Shown in pieces: positions 46,449 to 56,165 of a stretch of DNA of 64,000 bases. The notes under the pieces are model-generated. The model had not been told where the DNA came from. It was given only the letters and a program-made list of their open reading frames with translations, and did no database searches. The stretch spans positions 144,108,351-144,172,350 of the forward strand of contig CP136062.1 in the NCBI GenBank assembly GCA_032622095.1, read 5' to 3'. The first letter of the stretch is position 1; each line of letters starts with the position of its first letter. The stretch is from Siphonodentalium dalli (lineage: Eukaryota; Mollusca; Scaphopoda; Gadilida; Siphonodentaliidae). The translations under genes were made by a program, and so were the position numbers.

Positions 46449-47122
46449 AATTGCCGAAAGCGAGTATGGGAGTAAATACAAAAATTGCCTATCTCTGTGT
46501 ACAGTACCCCTTTACGTAATTGACGTCTTAGACAATTATGCATATTAGTAGTAATGTCTATATGTTGCCTGAAGATAGGAAACACATTGGAAGGCCTGGC
46601 AACATAAAGATTTTCAAGAACAATGGCTTACTTACATTTATTAATATATAATATATATATATCATTAGCATTTATAGAAGTTACCGAGTATTTTTGTATA
46701 ATACGTTATTTAGTACATAATAAATTGTGTTAGATTTTGAAACTGATTCATGCGCGATTTGGTGCATGTATTTTTATTTCTTGCTTCTGATTGTTCTTGC
46801 TACACAGTTGTAACATTGACAACAGTCGATATATATTGGGCTGACTTGATGCGATATGGAGCTGGTTTAATACCATTCAATATTATAAGCAAGAAAAGTA
46901 ATGCCATTTCGGGTCAACTTTACTCATATTGGTAAAACGCGAGACCCATGTTAAATCTCTTGACACGGTGAAAGCGAAATAACCCAACAATATAGTCCCC
47001 CTTTGGGCGAAATAAGACTATACATGTACATACATGCATCTAACAATCCACATATCTCGTACAATAATCATGAAACAAAAAGGAAAACATATTTATGAAC
47101 AAAGCAAGCGATACATTCAAGT
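46449..47122. other. No gene seen
   Basis: Host-like AT-rich DNA. An inverted AAAGGGGTACTGTAC motif lies near 46505, the same as near 7348. The alternation of short AT tracts near 46640-46660 has no clear meaning. Confidence 0.45.
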
Positions 47123-47400
47123 TCATGGGGAACGCTACACGACGACGTTGTTCGTTGAAATTGACATGTTGGCATTTAATTTCTTATCCATCTAGTAGCT
47201 CCGCCAGAAAATGTCAAGAATAATAGAATATGTTTAATTTATGTAAAATATTCCCCTCGTGACAACATACAACAATCTACACAAATGAATACTTTGATGT
47301 TGGGAGTTTATATTCTACGAGGCGATTGCCCGCCAAAATGATGGGTAAATAAGTTGTCTTTGTTACTTTCTGGTGTTCGTATGTATAACCAAATTCTCAT
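47123..47400 (+). repeat. Dispersed direct repeat, copy 2 (partner at 2243-2562)
   Basis: Collinear with 2243-2562 at roughly 75-80% by eye. Confidence 0.75.
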
Positions 47401-47514
47401 TTCTATTATCAATCGTGTTACAATCCGCGAGTTAAAATTCTATATTTCTATACAGACACGATTGAGATGTTTCAGGTATTCAAACAAAAAAACTCTATAT
47501 TATATTATATATAT

Positions 47515-47655
47515 GCGGCTTATCTAGGCTCAATGTGACCACGTTAAGTCTTGTATAATTAATTTCATCACCTGTACTTAATTAACGATCGCACTCTCAG
47601 TGTCTACTAACATGAAAGAGTCTAGGTCTAAAGTTGAAATTGGCATGCCTCGAAT
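47515..47655 (+). repeat. Local direct repeat, copy A
   Basis: Matches 48053-48192 (CGGCTTATCTA, GTGACCACG, TGAGTCTT or TAAGTCTT, CTAAAGTTGAAA); together they suggest an old duplication of about 540 bp. Confidence 0.65.
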
Positions 47656-48052
47656 TGTATAGGTATAATTTGTATTATATATATTTGGAAAGTGTGGAGA
47701 GCACTGGCACAGGTCTGTTATCCGATTTCTTATGTAATTATTTCTATGGAACTAGATAAATTTTGTTAGGTTGTGTCGGAAATTGACATAAAATATTGTG
47801 TTGAGCACAAACAAAGGATAATGATGTTGAAAATGGTAAAAAGCAAATTGAACTGCGTGTTAATCAAGGTCTGAGTCTAGATCGAACGAGCATATCTCTC
47901 AAACTGGGAATTTTCTTGTAGGTAATAATCACCCGTTTGTCGAGATGCTCGGTCAATTTAGTGTTTAATAACGCAAAGTTTTTTCTGAAAATGTTTGCGA
48001 TTTCAACATTTCTACGATTGTAGATCAGAGGAAAGCATATATAGGTGTGTGT

Positions 48053-48192
48053 TCGGCTTATCTATGATCAAGGTGACCACGATGAGTCTTATTTAATTAA
48101 AACATTGTCTGCACTTAATTGACAATCGCACCTCTTAGTGTTTACAAACAGGAGAGAACATAGGCCTAAAGTTGAAAATGACATGTTGCGAA
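48053..48192 (+). repeat. Local direct repeat, copy B
   Basis: Partner of 47515-47655. It lies directly downstream, in transcription order, of the lectin exon. Confidence 0.65.
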
Positions 48193-48402
48193 TCAAACAG
48201 AGAATTATCGATGATCACTCGTGTTTAGTTTCAAGCCCCTTATGGTGCAATATCGGAACATACAGTGGAATAACAAAACGCGATTTCACAGAAGCTTCGA
48301 AGAGATAGATACGACGATCTACATGTCGGTAATTTTCCGCTATTTTATAACAGGCATATAATAACATGCCATTCATATATGTTGTAATCTAGTTTAGTAT
48401 AC

Positions 48403-48556
48403 CTGTGTTTCTTCTGCATACGAACTGGCTATTAATACTGCACAGCCAATCGTTCCATCTCCTGTAGCTATTAGTGGATGTCTTAAATATGTTCCCACAA
48501 TTCTCCTGACCCCGATAGTTGTTAGGCTGATATGGAGCCCAGTAGGTATACGGTGT
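48403..48556 (-). CDS. C-type lectin domain exon (C-terminal half), partial gene
   Basis: The minus strand encodes, between an acceptor (TGTTTACAG) and a donor (GTATAC), the second half of a C-type lectin domain. It reads YWAPYQPNNYRGQENC, then a loop, RRWNDWLC and SQFVC. This has the conserved W, the EPN-like QPN sugar-specificity motif, the Glu of the ENC block, the WND calcium-binding motif and three of the four canonical cysteines. Calcium-dependent sugar binding is therefore plausible. The 154-nt exon enters in phase 0 and leaves in phase 1. The N-terminal half is not found within about 800 bp upstream (higher coordinates), so the intron is long or the gene is broken. It is on the same strand as the TSP1 exon 47 kb away; whether they belong to one gene is unknown. 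Confidence 0.8.
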
Positions 48557-49029
48557 CTGTAAACATGCAGTACTTGGTTATTTTGAGAATTACTACTAGA
48601 CCCTCGTGTACGTGGTATCGCCAAACACGAAGGTATCGCCAAACCCAGACCGTGCGGTTTTGATAAATGAACATGGCTTCCCTCGGATGAATCTATATAT
48701 ATATATATCCTAGTTGAATGGTGATATCAACTATTCAAAACATAATTTCGTAAAGCGGAATGTCCCCCCCAATGGGATAGCGACCATAGCTTGCCCTCAT
48801 CCCGACAAAATTAATGGATATTCCGGATCATTTCCGATTTTATCACAAGTAGTAGACACTTTTGACGTTAGGTATAGTTCGTTTGAAACATAATTATCAG
48901 CCATTGACGGTGGATAATGCGTGCATCAATAGAAAATTATATGTTTAATTAGTCATACTATTGTCTAGGCTACTGAGTATGGTATTATTATTGTAACTAA
49001 ATTATATACCAGGTATGGGTTCAATATTC
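48557..49029. other. No gene seen
   Basis: Presumed intron upstream of the lectin exon; no second lectin exon was found here. Confidence 0.45.
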
Positions 49030-49395
49030 TGGTCGTTGCAAACCATAATGTGCTACGCAAATCGAACAATGTATAACGCTATACACACATATATATGCAA
49101 TGTTTACAAAACCATGTGATAAGATCGAACACCAATGCTATAAGGTATAACACATAGTGCACGCAGTACAAACTGCTGACATATTCATTATAAAAATAGC
49201 ACATGCATGTTTAAAACATCGAACGCCCAGTTCCCGTGTACAAGTCGATGTCGTATATAGTTTCAATAATTACTGAGTAGTGACATATATATATATTCAA
49301 AAATATAACATATATATGTGACCAACATCATAATAGTGTGTTGACTTTGTTCAAATATACAACACTATGTATTGAATATTATAATACGAGCCTGC
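49030..49395 (+). repeat. Permuted dispersed repeat, copy Y-Z
   Basis: Segment Y (about 49075-49320) matches 52255-52497; segment Z (about 49320-49390) matches 55930-55995. It includes GTTTAAAACATCGAAC, CAAGTCGATGTC and AGTGTGTTGAC. Confidence 0.65.
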
Positions 49396-49467
49396 CTAAC
49401 TATGCTTAAAAGCCATGTCCTGATTGGCCAGTGGCCCGAGTTACCATGGCTATCTCGTTCCAGTTTT

Positions 49468-49500
49468 GTGGTACAATTCTACTTTTTCCAATTGTACCAC
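49468..49500. repeat. Small hairpin around GTGGTACAATT
   Basis: GTGGTACAATT and AATTGTACCAC are separated by 11 bases. A similar GTGGTACAAC stem occurs in the palindrome at 51955. Confidence 0.7.
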
Positions 49501-50330
49501 GAAAAAAATCGGTTTATTCAGATCGCCGCACGCGACTTTTCCCGTCTTTTCTAACTCCGCGCAAACGGGGCATCAACGGAGTACACCCGCAAGGGTACCT
49601 CGAAACAGTGCGCGGAACTGCGCAGAAGTGCGCGGAACTGCGCGGAACAGCGCGGTACAAACAAAACAGTTATTATGCACGGGGAGTTGATTTAAAACAT
49701 GTATATTAATGAAATATAGTAGTAGAAGGTCTTCAGTTACGAATTTGCAAGGTCATTTTAACGTTTTATTAGAGAGAGTGAGTGGTAGAATCTACCGCGC
49801 ACTGTTTCGAGAAAAGTTTACGGCATGCGCTATATCTTCCGCGCATTGTTTCGAGAAAAGCTTACTGCGCAGTTGTTACCAGAAAACTGTCGGATGTCGG
49901 ATTAATAGCCACAGTTACGTGATAAATTATATATTATAAAACAATTTTTTTAAACTCCCATCAGCTTTTATCCGGGCTTTGGACCGGCAGACATAAAATG
50001 TAAAAATGAAATTACCGGTGCCATATAGGCTATGGCACCTATGTGCATATATGGCACCTCTTATCTCTCTCTGTTGATCAGTTATTATGTCAAGTAGTCT
50101 GTCCGTCAAGTCAGGTAATTTCAATATATCAGTCTCTATTTTGATCACATTGTTTAAACCTGCACATTTATTATTAGTCAGTTTCGATTTCCTCATATGT
50201 TTCCAAATTTATTATTTATTGTTAAAATTCCGTTCGACGTGGAAAATAACCGATCAACGATTTTGGTGCTTTTTAAATTTAAGGCGCGAGTCTAGAGTCA
50301 AAAAGAGAGAGAGTTTGGTTTTGGAGTAAT

Positions 50331-50644
50331 TAAGTTTATTCCCAAATACGATTAAAGGTACTCAATCCGATAAAACTCCTCTCAATTACTATTTCAATGG
50401 CTTTAGGGGCCAAAAATATTTGATTCGAGTCGAGGAAGCCACCCATCAAAGCTCAGATTTATTAGAATCGATTTTAGAAATCTATTATTTTCATTATCGG
50501 GAATACTTGCTGTCCCAGAAGTTTGCCGAAAAAGTCGACCGACATACTCTCGATACCGGTTCCATCGAACAAAATGTTGCTATACAACACATTTTGGGCA
50601 ATTATATACGACATTTCACAGTCGTTAGCAATATTTTTGGATAA
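50331..50644 (+). other. Unrecognised open frame inside the long-inverted-repeat element
   Basis: About 103 codons are open without a good start codon; a GTG/ATT-type start near 50420 would give 75 aa. The composition is protein-like (RVEEATHQSSDLLESILEIY, then FHYREYLLSQKFAEKVD) and would be largely helical. I do not recognise a family. Most of it lies between a pair of 19-bp inverted repeats, so it may be a captured fragment. Confidence 0.3.
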
Positions 50645-50749
50645 TTAATCGATTCTAATAACTAAAGTGACCTTTGATAAAAAAAAAAATGGTTGTTGGA
50701 ATCTGTTGAGATGGGGACATGTGACTCTGATCGGATTGAGTACCTTTAG
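50353..50749. repeat. Small element bounded by 19-bp inverted repeats
   Basis: TAAAGGTACTCAATCCGAT at 50353-50371 is mirrored at about 50730-50748. The 397-bp interval looks like a small DNA element nested in the larger one and carries most of the open frame above. Confidence 0.6.
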
Positions 50750-51335
50750 TTTCGTTTTCAGTGGATTTAATTTGATTCTGCATTTGGAACACAATTTTTC
50801 TAGGCTATATATGAACACTTGATGTATAGGGTCATTTGGGTATGAAATTGTCAGAGTCGACTTCATACTTAGGCTATACCCTGCAGATTTAATCACTCAA
50901 TAATCACTGCATGATGGTTGTGTTGTTTCAACATTTTAACTTCACACATTTTCTACAGTGACATGCAGTAAGCTGTCACATCTAATCAGTATACCGCTAT
51001 ACTAGGCCTATTACTAATTAAGACATGTAGGCTAAGTGTGGTTCCTAATCCGAAACCACGAGTATGCTTTTCGTGAAACAATGCGCGGAAGATATTGCGC
51101 AGTAAGCTTTTCTCGAAACAGTGCGCGGTAGATTCTAACACTCACTCTATCTCTCAAATACAAGTTAAAACGTTAAAATAACCTTACAAACTCGCAACTG
51201 AAGACTGTCTACTACTATAGTTCATGTATTAAATCACCCCCCATCTGCCCCTGTGCATAATAACTGTTTCATTTGTACCGCGCACTTCCGCGTAGTTCTG
51301 CGCACTGTTTCGAGGTGCCGCACCCGCAACCCTTT

Positions 51336-51954
51336 GAATTTTGCATCTTGACAATCTTGCGAATTTTTTAGCGATTTGTCGCTTGAAACCAGTTTGGTTG
51401 CCAATGAATATGGTCCAAATGATGTTATGGTATATTGATATATGTTAGGACCAAAGAAAGTTACTTAATAAGTATATTAAATGACAAAATAAATCCATGG
51501 GGCCGGGCTGTGCATTCGTCGATTCGAATCTGGATCATATTCGATATTTCGGAATCAAGTTGAAAATGAAAGCGTTTGTTCACCAGTACAGAAAGGGAGT
51601 AAGAATAGTTTAGTAAACTAGATCATTTAGATCGCTTTGTGTAAGGAAAATGATCCATAGTCGATGATCATATACATGTTGTCCCAACAACGTTCAACAC
51701 AGAAATGACCGCAATCGTATTTCCTGTACAATTTAAATGAAAGGCACGGGCGCCGCTGAAAACACATCGTTTTTTAGCCAATCACAACGACTATTTACGC
51801 AAACAATTTACCAGAGTACTCCATGCAAATAAATCGAGTACGCCCTATACGAATTACACCATGAAATGTTTTCTCACCTGAGACCGAAAAGGCTCAGTAT
51901 TTCGTTGACTATTCAGTCGAATTGTGACCATAAACTTTCAGTCGTATTACAAAA
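51336..51954. other. No gene seen
   Basis: AT-rich sequence; no splice-flanked coding stretch or repeat was recognised on either strand. Confidence 0.45.
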
Positions 51955-52097
51955 GAAATAAATACACGGTGTATCGGTGTGTATGGTCAAGTTGTACCAC
52001 AAAAAAATGATTGTAGGACTCCGCTACGCGTCGTCCTACAATCAGTTTTTTGTGGTACAACTTGACCATACACACCTCTACACCGTGTATTTATTTC
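51955..52097. repeat. 143-bp near-perfect palindrome
   Basis: Arms of about 65 bp begin GAAATAAATACACGGTGTA and reach GATTGTAGGAC. The loop is TCCGCTACGCGTC. The long reading frame that starts inside it is an artefact of the palindrome. Confidence 0.9.
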
Positions 52098-52491
52098 TAA
52101 AATATAGAACGCATTGGGCATGTAAAGTCTGTACACTGTCATATTTGTTCAAAAACTGCGTAAATTGTTATGCAGATATCAATTGTCGGCACATCATTGT
52201 ATTCCATTTGTGCATATATAGATGGCCACATTGCATAAATATAAGACAGCGGATAAACGGTTATACACACATGCGTATGCAAAGTTTACAACACTGTGTG
52301 ATAAGATTGAACACAAATGTACATTGGTATTGTAAAATGCACATTTGTGTTGTAAAAGGTAGCACATTGGTATTGTAAAATACCACATGTATGTTTAAAA
52401 CATCGAACATGCTGTGTCCGTAAACAAGTCGATGTCATGTATATGTTCAATAAAAAGAGAGTAGTGGCATATATTTGTTCAATAATATAAC

Positions 52492-52497
<6 letters not shown>
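52098..52497 (+). repeat. Permuted dispersed repeat, copy X-Y
   Basis: Segment X (about 52098-52260) matches 55985-56155, and segment Y (about 52255-52497) matches 49075-49320. It includes GGCATGTAAAGTCTGTA, ATATTTGTTCAAAAACT and AATTGTCGGCACA. A local CATTGGTATTGTAAAAT duplication is present in Y. Confidence 0.65.

Positions 52498-52546
<49 letters not shown>
52498..52546. repeat. (TA)n microsatellite
   Basis: About 24 TA repeats directly abutting the 3' part of a minus-strand Helitron-like unit. Confidence 0.95.
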
Positions 52547-52548
<2 letters not shown>

Positions 52549-53300
52549 TGGAACCGACTTCGTCCGGGCTGTTTCCCTCTGCTTTTCGGGGATTTGCGCG
52601 ATTTGACCTTCAATTGTCCATTTTGAAGGTCAAGGTCAGGGGGGTCACGATTTGACCCGTCCAAAACAATGCCCGGACAAAAGTACCCGACAAAAGTACC
52701 CGTCGAAATCCATCCGGTTTTACCCGATTTGACCTTGAATTGATCATTTTGAAGGTCAAGGTCAGGTCTGGGTCACGATTTGACCCGTCCAAAACACTTA
52801 GTGGACAAAAGTAACCCTATGTATCAAATTTCGTGGAAATTCCATCAAAATTCGCGATTTGACCTTGAATTGACCCCATTTCAAGGTCAAGGTCACGTCG
52901 CACGGGCAAATGAATAGGATTATGAGACTCTCCATACGAAAGTATCCATTGACACTGATTTTCGTCGAAATCCCGTGATATTCGGGCGTTTGACCTTAAA
53001 GTGACCCGATTTCAAGGTCAATGTCGTGTCGCACGGTCAAAAATTATTAGGCCTATGCCACTCCCCGGCCGAAAGTACCCCCACATACCAAGTTTCATCG
53101 AAATCCCGTGATATTCGGGCGTTTGACCTTGAAATAACCCGATATCGAGGTCAATGTCACGTCGCACGAAAAAATTAATATGCCTATGCCACTTCTCGGC
53201 CGAAAATACCCCCACATACCAAGTTTCATCGAAATCGGCTCTGCCGTTTTCGAGTTCATCGCGATCACACACACAGATCTTCCAAAAAATATATAATAGA
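52547..53300 (-). mobile_element. Helitron-like unit, family VI, minus strand, 3' tip lost
   Basis: Read on minus, it ends CCCGGACGAAGTCGG and then runs into the (TA)n tract where the CTAG should be. The 5' end, at the high coordinate, is CTATTATATATTTTTTGG then AAGATCTGTG. Several TCAAGGTCA motifs (for example 52630, 52756 and 52881) occur inside. Confidence 0.65.
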
Positions 53301-53986
53301 CTAGCAGGTGGACCCGACTTCGTCCGGGCTGTTTCCCCTCTGCTTTTCGGCGAATTGCGCGATTTGACCTTGAATTGTCCATTTTGAAGGTCAAGGTGAG
53401 GTGGGGTAACGATTTGACCCGTCCAAAACACTGCCCGGACAAAAGTACCCGACAAAAGTACCCGTCGAAATCCATCCGATTTTACCCGATTTGAATTGAC
53501 CTTTTTGAAGGTCAAGGTCAGATCGGGGTAACGATTTGACCCGTCCAAAAGACTGCCTGTCCAAAAGTAACTCTAGGTATCAAATATCGTCGAAATCTGT
53601 CCGTTTTACCCGATTTGACCTTGAATTGACATTTTTGAAGGTCAATGTCAGGTCGGGGTAACGATTTGATCCGTCCAAAAGACTGCCCGTCCAAAAGTAA
53701 CTCTAGGTATCAAATGTCATCGAAATCCGTCCCGTTTAACCCGATTTGACCTTGAATTGACCTTTTTGAAGGTCAAGATCAGGTCGGTGTCACGATTTGA
53801 CCCGCCATGCCAGTCCTCGACCGAAAGTACCACCAAGTTTAATCGAAATCGGGTCGGCCGTTTTCGAGTTCATCGCGATCACACAAACACACACACCCTC
53901 CCTCCCTCACACACACCCTCCCTCACACACACACCCTCACACACACACACCCTCACACACACAGATCTTCCAAAATATACACTAGA
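53301..53986 (-). mobile_element. Helitron-like unit, family VI, minus strand
   Basis: The 3' end, on minus, is CCCGGACGAAGTCGGGTCC, then ACCTGCTAG at 53301. The 5' end near 53983 reads TGTATATTTTGGAAGATCTG followed by a (TG)n/(TGAGGG)-type microsatellite (53884-53963). It is the minus-strand sister of 29969-30886. Confidence 0.7.
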
Positions 53987-54601
53987 CTAACCGATGAGCC
54001 CGACGTTGTCCAGGCTATTCAAAAACCACCCGTTTCCGATGTCTGGTCTGCGCATGCGCGAGGCTTGCGTCCCACGGGCTCGGCGACCCGATAAAATTCG
54101 TATCCGGGGCAAGATACATTCACATAGCAAATTTCAAGTCGATAGCTCCACCCGTTTCCGAGATCTCGTCTGCGCATGCGCTGCACGGGCGTCGCAAGGG
54201 CTCGCCAATACGACAACGACGAATAAACAGTAAAATCAGTCAGAGTTGTTAGAGTACTATGGCATCCAATAAATCTCCCCGCATAGGAAACCACTCAAAA
54301 GTATTGTTCCCGTATATCTCTCTGCAGATGCTAATAACGTTGAATGGTAAACAAACGCTCTTTATAGCGATGCGTCAAAAACAAACGCTCATTAAATTAT
54401 CACTTGATTAACCGCCGCAGTGCCTTTTTTGTGACCGAGAGTGGAGAATGGGTGCTCTGGGCTTCTCCAAAATGCGACGTCGACGATTCCCGTGGGATTT
54501 TACCTTTGGATAGGAAGTTTGGTCTCGATCGGTCTACCCGTTTTCGATTCTATAAAGGACATAGAGACAGACAAACAGAGGTCTTCAAAATATATAAGAG
54601 A
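53987..54601 (-). mobile_element. Helitron-like unit, minus strand, 3' end GGTTAG
   Basis: On minus it starts TCTTATATATTTTGAAGACC with a (TCTG)-like tract and ends GACAACGTCGGGCTCATCGG then TTAG. Its interior resembles families III and V (GATAATTTAATGAGCGTTTG, ATTCAACGTTAT). Confidence 0.65.
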
Positions 54602-55483
54602 CTAGCCGATGAGCCCGACGTTGTCAGAACTATTCAAAAACCAAATTTCAAGTCGATAGCTCTACCCGTTTCCGAGATCTGGTCTGCGCATGCGCGAAGC
54701 TGGCGTCGCACGGACTCCGCGACCCGATAAAATTCGTATCCGGGGCAAGATACATTCACATACCAAATTTCAAGTCGATAGCTCCACCCGTTTCCGAGAT
54801 CTCGTCTGCGCATGCACGAAGCTGGCGTCGCACTGGCACGGCGACCCGATAAAATTCGTATCCGGGGCAAGATACATTCATATACCAAATTTCAAGTCGA
54901 TAGATCCACCCGTTTCCGAGATCTCGTCTCCGAGGTCTGGTCTGCGCATGCGCGAAGCTTGCGTCACACGGGCTCGGCGACCCGATAAAATTCGTATCCG
55001 GGGCAAGATACATTCACATACCAAATTTCAAGTCGATAGCTCCACCCGTTTCCGAGATCTCGTCTGCGCACGCGCGAAGCTGGCGTCGCACGGGCTCGGC
55101 GTCCCGATAAAAGTCGTATCCGGGGCAAGATACATTCACATACCAAATTTCAAGTCGATAGCTCCATCCGTTTCCGAGATCTGGTCTGTGCATGCGCGAA
55201 GCTGGCGTCGCATGGGCTCGACGACACGATAAAATTCGTATCCGGGGAAAGATACATTTACATAGCAAATTTCAAGTCGATAGCTCCACCCGTTTCCTAG
55301 ATCTCGTCTGCGCGAGCGCGAAGCGGGCGCCGCACGGGCTCGCCAATACGACAACGTCGACCGCCTGGTCAAACTATACACACGTACCAAGTTTCGTCCC
55401 GATCGGTCGAGGATCGTAGATTTGTATAAATGACATACAGACAGACAGACAGACAGACAAACAGAGGTCTTCAAAATATATAG

Positions 55484-55488
<5 letters not shown>
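54602..55488 (-). mobile_element. Helitron-like unit with 120-bp minisatellite, minus strand
   Basis: The 3' end on minus is GACAACGTCGGGCTCATCGG then CTAG at 54602. The 5' end at about 55488 is CCTATATATTTTGAAGACC followed by (TCTG)n. The interior is dominated by about six tandem 120-bp units. Confidence 0.7.
54641..55340 (-). repeat. Minisatellite, about 6 x 120 bp
   Basis: Units start near 54641, 54761, 54883, 55021, 55141 and 55265. Each has GAGCTATCGACTTGAAATTT, CTTGCCCCGGATACG, TCGGGTCGCCG and GCGCATGCGCAGAC on minus. It is the same unit as in family IV Helitrons on plus at 9.9, 14.0, 22.3, 25.5 and 33.0 kb. Confidence 0.85.

Positions 55489-55523
<35 letters not shown>
55488..55523. 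repeat. (TA)n microsatellite
   Basis: Lies at the 5' end of the minus-strand Helitron-like unit and is followed by (GA)n. Confidence 0.9.
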
Positions 55524-55532
<9 letters not shown>

Positions 55533-55533
55533 G

Positions 55534-55674
55534 ATCTCACATGAGTTTCTATTTTATACGGAATTTATCAACCGAGTTCACTAAATTTGATTTGAGCCGA
55601 GGTTTACCGAGGCTCAAATAGAATTTAGTGGACGAGGTTGATAAATTACGTATAAAATAGGACGAGTGTGAGAT
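55534..55674. repeat. 141-bp palindrome
   Basis: Arms of about 66 bp from ATCTCAC inwards (CTATTTTATACG, AATTTATCAACC, CACTAAATT, ATTTGAGCC) pair with a few mismatches around the loop TTTACCG. Confidence 0.85.
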
Positions 55675-55852
55675 ACCTTTTATCACATGATCAAATAAAC
55701 GCGAAGCAACGCGAAGTTTCACCGAAAACAACGATCATAAACTGCAGCGATCGCAAGTCATTTAAAGAACTGCGTGACGTCATCGCACGCGCTGATATTA
55801 AACGTGTGACTTACCGATAATTATGAAACTGCTTTTATGGGCAAATTATGTG

Positions 55853-55871
55853 ATAAATATATATATGTATA

Positions 55872-55906
<35 letters not shown>
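55853..55906. repeat. (TA)n/(TATG) microsatellite
   Basis: TA repeats with interspersed TATG, next to the permuted repeat copy C. Confidence 0.9.
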
Positions 55907-55908
<2 letters not shown>

Positions 55909-56165
55909 CACATTCGGGTCACATTCATCAAATAGTGTGTTGACATTAATTTATTTGTTCAAAAATATAACACGATGTATTGGATAATATATAGAACACA
56001 GTAGGCATGTAAAGTCTGTAGATTGTCATATTTGTTCAAAAACTACATACATTGTTATGCAGATATAAATTGTCGGCACACTATTGTGTTCAATTTTTGC
56101 ATATATATATATGACCACATTGCATCAATATATTACAGTGCGTAAACGGTTGTCATATATAGGTT
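55907..56165 (+). repeat. Permuted dispersed repeat, copy Z-X
   Basis: Segment Z (about 55930-55995) then segment X (about 55985-56155). Compare Y-Z at 49030 and X-Y at 52098. Confidence 0.65.

Larger units (their letters stand above)
49594..51335. mobile_element. Long-inverted-repeat element, about 1.7 kb
   Basis: The left arm (about 49594-49880) and right arm (about 51060-51335) are inverted copies. Shared blocks are TACCTCGAAACAGTGCGC/GCACCTCGAAACAGTGCGC, AACAGTTATTATGCAC, CTTCAGTT, ATTTTAACGTTTTA, GAATCTACCGCGCACTG and CGCGCATTGTTTC. The tips are rich in TGCGCGGAAC units. No transposase is recognised, so this looks like a non-autonomous long-inverted-repeat (foldback) element. Confidence 0.7.

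Noticed and set aside
46505-46520. AAAGGGGTACTGTAC motif as the true ISL2EU right end
   Set aside because: No counterpart exists at the left end, whereas the 34-bp inverted repeats at 34641 and 46415 pair well and lie just outside both gene starts.
51977-52378. 133-aa plus-strand reading frame
   Set aside because: It starts inside a palindrome and continues into a dispersed repeat; no protein family is recognisable.
54641-55340. Regularly spaced repeats that might suggest a CRISPR array
   Set aside because: The repeats are contiguous 120-bp minisatellite units with no unique spacers, in an animal transposon.
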